Made by a program: the position numbers and the translations under genes
The notes under the pieces: generated by a model
The model's input: only the letters and a program-made list of their open reading frames with translations
Database searches by the model: none
What the model was told of the DNA's origin: nothing
Part shown: positions 9,179 to 15,374 of the stretch, in pieces
Position numbering within the stretch: position 1 is the stretch's first letter
Layout of the letters: every line of letters starts with the position of its first letter
Assembly (NCBI GenBank): GCA_964017145.1
Contig: CAXHKQ010000268.1
Span: 1 to 15,374, forward strand
DNA: 15,374 nucleotides
Direction: 5' to 3'
DNA from: Agrocybe praecox
Lineage: Eukaryota > Basidiomycota > Agaricomycetes > Agaricales > Agrocybaceae

Positions 9179-12100
9179 TGTGTGTGTGTGTCTGTGTGTG
9201 TCTGTGTGTGTCTGTGTGTGGGTGTGGGTGGGTGTGTGTGTGTGTGTGTGTGTGCCAATTTCAATGACGAATTCCAATTCGGCTTACCAGGCACGCAGAA
9301 TAATGTGGATGCTCGTCGACGATCGACTGCGGTGAATAGTATCATAACAGTGTATGTGAGACTAAAACAACACTAAAACCACTACGTAGTAGTATCTTCG
9401 GAATCGAAATCCACGAAGGAGAATGCGCGACACAGATCCAGGCCGCCGATTGTTCTAGTTACCTCCAGTGACAAGTTATGGTCTCCTAACTAAAGACGAA
9501 ATACAAATATTAGGTATGGGAAAAAACGTTTGATATCACTCTCTGAATTCCGTGCCATTTCTGACTCTTTCCATAATGTATGAGTTTTTATTAAATGCAA
9601 GCTTTCCAATTATGTTCAACTTTTAGTAAACAAATCGCAAAGAAGTCTATAAGAAAAATCACGTTGAAGTTTGCACGGAATTTATACTTTTTTATCATTT
9701 AAATATTCGTTCTATATTTCGTGTATAACAGTTAGGCTGGAAAATTCGTATGAATAATCAACATGGTTTCATTGAAGGACGATGATTCGTTAGATATTTA
9801 AATTTTATTGAAACAACTTTTGTTATTGCGAAGAAATGGTTATCTGCGTAATTCGTGTCCTTGTGGATGCACCGTTTTCTAATCGCACAAATTAAGGCAA
9901 GAGCCAAAACATGAACAGAAAGTGTTATTTCGGTTTCGCCCGAGACGACAAATATATTCGCGATTTATTTAAGTTCCGTACTGGCAATTTGGTCACCAAT
10001 ATAATTAGCACTCTAGACACCCGAATGTTTCAAGTAAAGACGAAAACTTAATAAAGCCACCAAATAATTTCGGAAGATTGGAAAGAACGGTTGATGGATA
10101 TTGCTGATACCCTAGAGACATACAAAAAATGTTCGGAAATTTCTAAGATATGTTCTTGTACATGCGAAAGCTCTTTGTATAATGTCTGCCGCGCGAACTC
10201 AAAATCAAATAATATAAACATAAGTTTCCTTTTTGGAGCAGCGTTTTCGGCTGATCGAACGCGCTTAAGTTATTTTTCTAAATAATTTGTGACAATGAAT
10301 GAAAAATGACACTGTCACTACACTCCGGAGTCCAATCGGCCGTCATCTAAATGAACAGGGAGTTATATGTAGCCTCTCCGAAATTAACGAAAACCCTACA
10401 GTATTGCAAGTCTCTGAAGGAGTATTCGGCATTGGCTACCTGGAAAATGAAAGACAATAATCCAAGACTTAAAATTGAATTTTTGGGGCACCTAACGTTC
10501 AAAATGGCCAAGATACACTCCACACGGCGAGGGAAAAATGTGCTGTTACACCAAGACAATATGCAGTTTTACAGGTAGCTAAAAACAATGCCCAAAGTCG
10601 AAGAAATGGCTATGAATTGCAGCACATTTACGGTATTATCCGGTTCGACCTTTAGGGAATATTTTTTGTTTTCAGACCTCTAAAGAATGATTGCTAGAGC
10701 TTTAGCACCGATGAAAAGATATCGCGAGAATAATACATATTTTTATGGCATACAAGTATACGTTCTATACGAATGGCATAGACATAGACAAGTTGTAAGA
10801 TCGTCATTTTAGGTTTATCGTCCTTCAATGGAACTATGTTCATTATTCAAAAAAATATTTTTCAAATTGTTATCGTTTTAACTACGGTAATTTGTTTAAC
10901 TGCGCATGTGCCAGGCGCACTTGTTAGAAAGCTTAGAGACTACATGATTTGTCATACTTTAGTTTCCAAGAGACCTTGAACTTAAAAATATGATATACAT
11001 AAGGGAAATCTGGTTTAAATTACATTTACTTACAGGATTTCATACCAGAAATTGTTTAAATTCAATAATGGGCCGTCGGAATACCAAAATCTCCTTCCAC
11101 CTCATGAGCCTGAACCACTTAGAGCCATTTCGACATTAAGATTTTATTTAACTATTTTTGGAGACATTATTGTTTAGGTGTCGTTCTCAAGAATTTGAAA
11201 ACGCGGTTCAACGTATACCAGAGTCTGGACCACTCAGAATTAGGGTAAAACACGAATATCTTTCATTATTTCGATCTTATTTTTAGCCATATTCAACTGT
11301 TTTTGGATTAATTATATTAGGTTAGTTCCGTCGTTCCCAAGAACCTAATCACTCAAAAGCATGTACAAGAATCGTTGTGTGGGCGCCGCGTGACCACCAT
11401 AATTCACCATACTTCCTCCTTTCCCACACCGCAGTCAACCTGTCATCGTCCTCGAACGGCCCTTCTCCGCTACCCCAGACTTGGCAGCCATCCTACCCGC
11501 CTTCCTGGACCATTTGCGCGCCGACGCGCGCTCAGCCATCCTTCTCACCAACGACTCGCGCATCCTCCGCCACTGCGATCGCCTGCACATCCTCGACGTC
11601 CAGTCCGGCACCCTCGGACCGGCCATTCGCCAGCCGAATGCCGAGAAATGCCACTCTACCAGCAGTTGGCTGTCACCCCGCCACCGAATGCAAAAGGCGG
11701 AGTCGAGAACCACCGTCAGACCTCACCGGACCACTCGACCAACTCCACAACAGCGACGAACGATCAGCCCCACATCATCGCCATTCCCGAGGGCTCCCTG
11801 CTCGTCACCACCACCACCACCACCTCCGACGAGAAACCCTCCGTTCCCCAAATGGTCAACCTCTGGCTGGTGATGCTTCTGGCCGCTCCTTCAGCCACCG
11901 TCATCGTTACCTACGGCTCCTTCATCGCCCGACCGCCGCAGCGAGAAAAGTTGTTCTGCGTCCTGACCCAAGATTGCGATGCTCCGGCCGATCGATCAGT
12001 GGGCCGAATCGTACGTCTGGATCGTGCCCACGACTCTGGTCTGTCTGCTGGCAGTTTTACCTCGTCCGGCTGGGCTTCGGTCGATGGCTGGCGTCCGGTA

Positions 12101-15100
12101 CAATGGACGCTGGCAGCGCCTCGTCTTTGGCAGCCTGATGGCGGCCACGAATTCCTTCGGATGTTCGTGCCCTTCGGCAGCAGTTGGGCGACGATTTTGC
12201 GGAACTGCCGAGCGGAATGTTCCGCTACATGCACGCGAATTTCGTGCTGCTGGTCACGGCCATTATGTTCACGCGTGTGGCGCCCGGCATCGGTCAGATG
12301 TGGGTGTGCGTGCTGGCGGCCGTGGGACCGGTGGCGACGGTTGGCCGATGGCTGAACGGGAAATTGGGCGCACTGCAGGAGCATCGGATGGAGTCGAGGC
12401 GGCAGGTGGCCGAGCAGGTGGCCGTTGATTTGGGGCAGCGGCTGGCGGTGCAGACGGCGCCGGGGGGCGTGGCGGAAGCGAAGCGGAGATTGTGTGGGAT
12501 GAGCGGGATCGATGGGATGGCGGCGGATGAGCTGGTGGCGAGATCGGCGGTGGCGGCGGCGAGGCTGGTGTTGGAGGTGACGCAGAGTGAGTGGATTGGT
12601 GGGAGTTTTTTTTCAGAAGTAGCAAACGAAGAATTTTATAAATCTAATGATTCAATTCAATGCGGGATTAGCCGTTCCGTACCGATCCAAAAAATCGAGT
12701 ATTTATAGAATTAGGCTGCGTTTTACTGTACTGTCTAGCTGCAATTGTTCATCAATCCGTACGTAACAGGGGAAATAAACCTTGCGAGGCTGCAACGAGT
12801 TGCTTCTTGAACAAAATTGCATTTAATTATTTGCAATTAACGTTCAGTCACAGATACTGTTAACACTGGTATATTCAAACACACAACACTTCACACCATT
12901 ACATGTTACGCACTCGTTGCCTAGAGTACTCGTCATTCGGGTCCACGGTGATATTTAACCCTGTTGTCTCTTATGTAGCTCAGTTGTATCTAAACTGTAA
13001 ATAAATTGCTACATAAAAATAAAAATAAATAACGTTTAGTTATTCTATGAAATTTCCCATTTCCGCGGCACATAGAACCGCTAGGCCAAAATCATTGAAA
13101 TTTCTACTTGGCGTCCGTTTTGTCCCGGAATACACGTTTTATTTTTAGAAAATATTTGAGTTTATTCAGGTTGGATTCTGCGGGAGAAAACATTCATTCG
13201 GCACAGTTTTCAAATTTTCACTATTTCCCCATTTTACTGTGAATATTTTATATTTTCGGCAATGTTATGTTCTTACTTGGATCTTCATAAAAACGGAGAA
13301 CAAAATTGGATGTTAATAGGATGAAGTTTCGATGGGTTATTGATATATTCTAGCGGACATCGGTTTACTAGCTTCGCAACCCCTGAATTGGGATTGTGTT
13401 CATCGGTCTGTTCTGGGTTCGTTCAGATGTTTAGATATGCATGTTATACATCATTTAAAAGGTTAGACATTGAATTTCAATTTTAAAATGTTTTCTAACG
13501 ATTGCGAGTTAAGTAGTAGCAGTCACACTGAGTTGTTAAGCATGTCGATGTTTGTGCAGAAACAAGAGTTTTCGCGGGAATCTAAATAGAGGTTAATAAA
13601 GGATACATTTATAAATGGATTTTTATTGGCGATCGAAAATGGATATATTTCGAAAAATAGAAATGCGAACAAATATGTATATCGTCAAGACTTTTATCAA
13701 TGTCGATTTCCAAAGTGGGAGGTCGACAATGCTGTATTTGTGATAGGATCATCAGGAAGGATTATACTAAGAAAACTCAAATCCAGCGAATTTATTCAAT
13801 ACCATCGATACCGATACCGATACCGAAGCATATCAATCCGATCCAAATAACATGCAAAAAGCAAACAATTACAAAACCACGAAAAACAATAAAAAACACG
13901 CATTTACACCATACATTTCCATGTGCATTTTTCATGCGCATGCAGCTAAAGTGGTCAATTTAAGGTGTATCTCGTATAATTTGGGTCCGGATCTTCCCCG
14001 CTTTAATCATCAGACTTGGCGCTTTCTGACAACCTTTCATTTTCCTCGATAGGACACACACATCCAGGCCTACACTTCGAAATATTCGAAGGAGCCGAAC
14101 AAGGAGTTGTTATATGGTTTTCATGGTTGTTATATGGAAGGTGAAAGACTATCGTTAGCGATCCATAAATTCACAAAAATATGGGAAAAAGGTATAGCTA
14201 ACGTTAAGCACCAATTTCAATAAGATATCTCTAATACTTTTCCTGCTATCGCTATTTAAATATGATGAAATGCGCACCTAGTAATAGACAAACGAAATTC
14301 AAAATAATTTTGAAACATGTTCGGTCTGTTCAACGTTAACAGGAGAGCGATCAGGTTGATACTCATATAAAATTCACAGTAAAACCTCCCTAAGCCGTAA
14401 TCGAACGGGACCGAAAAAAAATTCCGGTTTTGGGAAGTTTGTTTTTCAAGACCTAAAAAAACGAAAATAACGGAACTAATGAAACGAGAGTTCAATTAAT
14501 ATAATTCGACAAGGAATCTGTATAGAGGTCATTCAATTCTATATTGTTTGTCGCATCAAGGGAATTCGATGGATTTTTTTCATCGGATTCTTCGATATAT
14601 AAGCATTTTGCACAATTTGTAACGAGTTATAGCATTTCGTTCACGTCTGAAATACAGGAAAATAAATGTTTCAAAGTGTTGTTGAATTTCTCAGGACCGA
14701 ACACAACTTCCGTCTTAGTGAGGTTCCAACTTGACCAATTGACCAATCTAGAATATTCAATTTGTTTAATGTCGATTTCTCTATCAGGTTAGGCTGGGCA
14801 AAATTCGAAATAGGCCGGAAATAGGTTAAACGGCAAAAATGCCGTACGCTCTTGAATGTTCAATTAACCGAATTGAACAACTGATATTTCGAAATATTGT
14901 TCAAAATTCCTAAAACTGCGAGATATTTGTTTCACGTGATTATTAATTCGACTGCATTCGCTGTTCATCGACAGATGTGTGCGCCTTCACGTCGATGCTC
15001 TGGCTGCTGTGCGACGAGAGGACCGATGGCACGTCGATCGTTATGGGCGTTTTTGTGGTGTCGCTGTTCTGTCACTTCGCCAGTGCTTCGCTGGCGTACG

Positions 15101-15153
15101 ATGCTAGCCTCAAGTGGGCTGTGCTGCGTTTAGCCAAAGTGTGGCAAAAATGA
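3790..15153 (+). CDS. ABCC-like transporter: TMD1, degenerate NBD1, TMD2, no NBD2 (10 exons)
   Basis: Model: 3790-3844, 4019-4061, 4135-4300, 5868-6287, 7055-7154, 7221-7394, 7530-7850, 8005-8729, 11435-12586 and 14975-15153, about 1,110 residues. All introns are GT-AG and phases agree at every junction except for the indel-like breaks in exons 3 and 9. The architecture follows full ABCC exporters without TMD0. TMD1 has about six helices (residues ~118-447). NBD1 (~490-735) has recognisable spacing but no conserved catalytic residue. A low-complexity Thr/Pro linker follows, then TMD2 with about six helices (~805-1100). The stop comes where the linker to NBD2 should begin. Usual ABCC length is about 1,300-1,500 residues. 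The product would be a polytopic membrane protein without its own ATPase site. It might pair with another ABC protein, act as a channel or regulator like some ABCC relatives, or be a decaying gene. The subfamily rests on layout and weak motif matches, not on a computed alignment. Confidence 0.72.
4019..4061 (+). CDS. ABC gene exon 2
   Basis: A 43-bp micro-exon after acceptor TTTCCACAG and before donor GTATGT (4062). It reads GPAPIPAVNEAKLFK across the junctions. The AKLFK ending resembles the A-x-LF start of ABCC core regions just before the elbow helix. Entry phase 1, exit phase 2. Confidence 0.6.
4135..4300 (+). CDS. ABC gene exon 3 (probable frame break)
   Basis: After acceptor CTTGTGCAG the frame set by exon 2 gives KISIWSFWWMRYFMSG, like the FSFWW elbow of ABCC proteins. 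That frame meets TGA at 4283. From about 4180 the third-position G/C bias moves to another frame (about 30 of 39 codons against 15 of 33), reading DPLDTLRMRVVHQTTVATLKK to a strong donor CG|GTAAGA at 4301. This suggests one extra base near 4170-4180. An indel-free alternative uses a weaker donor at 4282 (GA|GTGAAG), which also keeps phase 2 into exon 4. Confidence 0.55.
4454..4985 (+). repeat. decayed dispersed repeat, copy B
   Basis: Partner of 1764-2235, same orientation and block order, with substitutions and indels throughout. Broken reading KKARKVVAFVMKNTMLSVRN at about 4785-4845 parallels the helix-turn-helix-like segment of copy A. It is probably an old DNA-transposon fragment; its boundaries are uncertain. 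Confidence 0.5.
5298..5386 (+). repeat. imperfect 63-bp tandem duplication
   Basis: TTTCATGGAGATGTTGAAAC... at 5298-5323 recurs at 5361-5386 with two mismatches in 26 bases. The parts after each copy also share TCCAG and TTTAGACA-like words. Intronic. Confidence 0.65.
5868..6287 (+). CDS. ABC gene exon 4 (TM1, loop, TM2)
   Basis: Opens with DKPITRWQLLWSLYGRRML, matching the pattern that precedes TM1 in ABCC TMD1. A hydrophobic helix follows (NYLCVAAFMVGLVATVVATM), then a polar loop of about 50 residues with an N-glycosylation sequon (NET), then a second helix (IYVIYAVVFVASVALVAVL). The acceptor GGTAG at 5867 completes the CG| codon of exon 3. Donor AG|GTGAGT at 6288 leaves phase 2. No breaks. 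Confidence 0.75.
6288..7054 (+). other. intron 4 (0.77 kb)
   Basis: GTGAGT donor, acceptor TTTGTTTCAG. It contains a G-rich word (GGGGAGGACGGGGCGAACTG) at about 6331-6350, followed by a degenerate mariner copy (6535-6925). Confidence 0.65.
6535..6925 (+). mobile_element. degenerate mariner transposase fragment
   Basis: Broken frames keep mariner signatures in order: a VFWADRTRLLGYF-like segment (about 6569-6600), SLKTMAKIKE (about 6718-6750), then YYPD, DLSDYF and RMLAGNRHSETN (about 6765-6850). These correspond to the VFWD, DNAPxH-flanking and YSPDLAPSDY blocks of mariner D,D34D transposases. Stops and frameshifts interrupt it throughout, so it is dead. It shares its protein pattern and many words with the copy at 9732-10868 but has no clear terminal repeats. 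Confidence 0.75.
7055..7154 (+). CDS. ABC gene exon 5
   Basis: A 100-bp exon reading RTSAMLRGTCVAALVQRGLE and on to AIRPDH. It corresponds to the cytosolic helix after TM2 of TMD1, where ABCC proteins have a basic 'LR...L...KGL' stretch. Phase 2 in, phase 0 out, with donor GTAAGA at 7155. Confidence 0.65.
7221..7394 (+). CDS. ABC gene exon 6 (TM3, TM4)
   Basis: Follows a 66-bp intron (acceptor ATTCCAG). INSLIGEDGDALDAMLEKG parallels the 'G-x-I-x-N-L-x-x-x-D-x-x-x-x-D' motif of ABCC TMD1, and two hydrophobic helices follow, up to VAIVLAIYLA. Phase 0 at both ends; donor GTATGT at 7395. Confidence 0.75.
7530..7850 (+). CDS. ABC gene exon 7 (cytosolic helices, TM5)
   Basis: Reads TNVLRIGLGTWLTTRALAIR and continues to FQFLDALIAQKE, the position where ABCC proteins carry the conserved 'R...NE...I..IK...WE' region. 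An amphipathic stretch follows, then TM5 (TFAWLVCAMLGIYRALSW). Phase 0 at both ends, acceptor TTCGCAG, donor ACG|GTGAGT. No break. Confidence 0.75.
8005..8729 (+). CDS. ABC gene exon 8 (TM6 and first part of degenerate NBD1)
   Basis: TM6 (KLIVAFMLMFTLPTLIADY) leads to the TMD1-NBD1 junction and then NBD1. The strand before the P-loop reads IIGILV. The Walker A position (8392-8418) reads ASSAATRPH instead of a GxxGxGKST pattern, so the Lys and the glycines are gone. The Q-loop position reads AFYAHRPHLLDELSVWHNVV, where active family members have YVPQ and an Asn-Ile pair further on. The signature position near 8671-8700 reads EVNDWATRQRIAGARML instead of LSGGQxQR; only the RQRI-x-x-AR part survives. 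The start of the NBD is expanded with a Ser/Asp-rich insertion. One open frame throughout; donor AA|GTGAGT at 8730. Confidence 0.75.
9094..9434 (+). repeat. 20-bp direct repeats bracketing the TG microsatellite
   Basis: GAAGGAGAATGCGCAACACA at 9094-9113 recurs at 9415-9434 with one mismatch, and similar words precede each copy. The two sites are 321 bp apart with the microsatellite between them, suggesting a local duplication or ends of an old element. Confidence 0.6.
9147..9254 (+). repeat. (TG)n microsatellite, 108 bp, with TC interruptions
   Basis: Alternating TG with TCTG interruptions that form TCTGTGTG octamers between 9177 and 9218, then GGTGTGGG variants. Its six-frame Cys-Val and Thr-His open frames are artefacts of the repeat. 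Confidence 0.97.
9732..10868 (+). mobile_element. degenerate mariner element with inverted terminal repeats
   Basis: Inverted ends: 9751-9783 and the reverse complement of 10817-10849 agree at 30 of 33 positions, and looser similarity runs outward to about 9732 and 10868. Broken transposase blocks lie in order on the + strand: FLFGAAFSADRTRLSYF at about 10225-10280, VLLHQDN at 10540-10560 (the HQDN block holding the second catalytic Asp), LKTMPKVEEMA at about 10579-10610, then EYFLFSDL and RMIA at about 10656-10700 (equivalent to SDYxLFxxLKRML). Stops and shifts make it inactive. Length of about 1.14 kb is near normal for mariner. Confidence 0.8.
11435..12586 (+). CDS. ABC gene exon 9 (rest of NBD1, linker, TM7-TM10; several frame breaks)
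   Basis: First frame: NQPVIVLERPFSATPD holds the Walker B position, where active members have LLDDPLSA; both Asp are lost. LLTNDSRILRHCDRLHILD holds the H-loop position, where His is replaced by Asn (11550). Near 11640-11670 the coding frame shifts to one reading MPLYQQLAVTPPP, a Thr-rich linker with a run of six Thr, and TM7 (NLWLVMLLAAPSATVIVTY). Near 11975-11990 it shifts to DQWAESYVWIVPTTLVCLLA (TM8). Two compensating shifts near 12055 and 12092 are likely. A last one near 12150 leads to SDVRALRQQLGDDFAELPSG, then TM9-TM10. No stop interrupts the composite path, and third positions stay G/C-rich. Donor A|GTGAGT at 12587. Confidence 0.65.
13806..13826 (+). repeat. (CGATAC)3.5 microsatellite
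   Basis: Three and a half exact hexamer copies in intron 9. Confidence 0.85.
14377..14733. mobile_element. pogo/Tigger-like miniature element
   Basis: The left end CAGTAAAACCTCCCTAAG has the CAGT start and 'AACCTC' core typical of pogo/Tigger terminal repeats. The right end (about 14700-14733) in reverse complement reads AAGTTGGAACCTCACTAAG, followed by a CGGAA word and a CGGTCC word matching the order in the left end (CCGTAA, GGGACCG). Inside the left end, 14425-14440 folds back imperfectly on 14381-14397. No transposase frame was found; 357 bp suits a non-autonomous copy. Divergence of the ends implies age. Confidence 0.5.
14788..14807 (+). mobile_element. isolated mariner-type terminal sequence
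   Basis: GTTAGGCTGGGCAAAATTCG matches the outer left end of the degenerate mariner at 9731-9749 except for a two-base insertion. No partner end or transposase is seen nearby, so this is a remnant or solo end. Confidence 0.45.
14975..15153 (+). CDS. ABC gene exon 10 (TM11, TM12, stop)
   Basis: Phase 1 joins exon 9 to form an Asn codon, then VCAFTSMLWLLCDERTDGTS, a long hydrophobic helix (VMGVFVVSLFCHFASASLAY) and DASLKWAVLRLAKVWQK before TGA at 15151-15153. The AY-x-x-x-LKW-x-V-R pattern matches the end of the last TMD2 helix in ABCC proteins (SYAL..T..L.W.VR). In full transporters the 'VSVERI' linker and NBD2 follow; here the protein ends. Confidence 0.75.
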
Positions 15154-15247
15154 AATTGAGGGTGTCTTTCGCTTGTGTCTATGGTATACACTGTTTGAAT
15201 TTGCGATATTTGACAGATAAATGTTCTCTAAGCAATATTTGAATTAT

Positions 15248-15253
15248 AATAAA
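15248..15253 (+). terminator. polyadenylation signal AATAAA
   Basis: Canonical AATAAA lying 95 bases after the TGA at 15153, in AT-rich sequence. It supports 15153 as the true end of the gene and hence the absence of an NBD2 exon. Confidence 0.65.
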
Positions 15254-15332
15254 GATGAGTGATTATACCTAATCTTCTGATATTGAACAATGCCAGTAAA
15301 TTATGGAGAGAAAAAATACGTTTTGGATGAAC

Positions 15333-15374
15333 CCTAAATGTTGACATTTTTGGCCTAAATGTTGACATTTTTGG
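15333..15374 (+). repeat. 21-bp tandem repeat, two exact copies, open at window edge
   Basis: The unit starts CCTAAATGTTGACA and ends TTTTTGG. Copies at 15333-15353 and 15354-15374 are identical, and the second ends at the last base of the window, so the array probably continues. Confidence 0.85.

Larger units (their letters stand above)
8730..11434 (+). other. intron 8 (2.7 kb)
   Basis: Lies between the signature and Walker B positions of NBD1. GTGAGT donor, acceptor CACACCGCAG. It contains a TG microsatellite bracketed by a 20-bp direct repeat and a degenerate mariner copy with inverted ends (9732-10868). Bases 8740-9090, 9440-9730 and 10870-11430 hold nothing I can identify. Confidence 0.65.
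12587..14974 (+). other. intron 9 (2.4 kb)
   Basis: GTGAGT donor, acceptor TTCATCGACAG. Bases 12600-13800 are AT-rich and show nothing recognisable. Then come a short (CGATAC)n run, a pogo-like miniature element (14377-14733) and an isolated mariner-type end (14788-14807). Confidence 0.6.

Noticed and set aside
9083..9376. Open frames of Thr-His, Cys-Val type on both strands
   Set aside because: Produced by the TG microsatellite.
11375..12355. Single 326-codon open frame
   Set aside because: Only its middle (about 11660-11975) is in the coding frame; the start overlaps the intron/acceptor region and the end is a shadow of the TMD2 frame. It is a composite, not a separate gene.
12269..12625. 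Pro/Ser-rich minus-strand open frame
   Set aside because: Shadow of G/C-rich third positions of exon 9; low-complexity and without any domain.
12600..14970. A hidden second nucleotide-binding domain in intron 9 or after the stop
   Set aside because: No Walker A, signature or Walker B pattern was found in any frame between 12600 and 14974 or from 15154 to 15374.
1..15374. tRNA, rRNA, CRISPR or operon structure
   Set aside because: No A/B-box tRNA fold, rRNA-like stretch or regularly spaced repeat array was seen; introns and repeats point to a nuclear animal genome.

Overview
This is nuclear DNA from an invertebrate animal. Spliceosomal GT-AG introns interrupt the genes. Exons are rich in G/C at third codon positions, while introns and flanks are AT-rich and full of mariner-type relics. 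I cannot fix the species; an arthropod or a nematode would both fit. Nothing bacterial, viral or organellar is seen.

Layout, all genes on the + strand. Bases 1-72 are the end of an intron, and 73-459 is the last coding exon of a CCDC12 (cwf18-type spliceosome protein) orthologue. Bases 460-3789 are intergenic. They hold a mariner-type element with 31-bp perfect inverted ends (598-1757), the first of two copies of a decayed repeat (1764-2235), about 600 bp of unrecognised AT-rich DNA, and a short retroposon in reverse orientation with a 16-bp target-site duplication (2847-3217). The 5' flank of the next gene follows.

Bases 3790-15153 are a ten-exon gene for an ABC transporter of ABCC (MRP-like) architecture. 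Its likely order is: short N-tail, six-helix TMD1 (exons 4-8), NBD1 (exons 8-9), linker and six-helix TMD2 (exons 9-10), then a stop codon. A polyadenylation signal lies 95 bases after the stop. Two things make it unusual. Every ATP-handling motif of NBD1 is substituted (Walker A, Q-loop, signature, Walker B, H-loop). The gene also ends just after the last TMD2 helix, so NBD2 is missing. If the product is made, it should not hydrolyse ATP by itself; it is either a pseudo-transporter with another role or a decaying gene.

Reading-frame breaks without nonsense decay occur in exon 3 (probable), in exon 9 (at least three, probably five) and in the CCDC12 exon (one). Third-position G/C bias persists on both sides of each break. 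That looks more like small indel errors in the assembly than old neutral decay, but recent pseudogenisation cannot be excluded.

Introns 3, 4, 8 and 9 have been enlarged by repeats: the second copy of the decayed repeat, two degenerate mariner copies of one family, an isolated mariner end, a pogo-like miniature element, a 108-bp TG microsatellite and small tandem repeats. A 21-bp tandem repeat starts just downstream of the gene and runs to the window edge.
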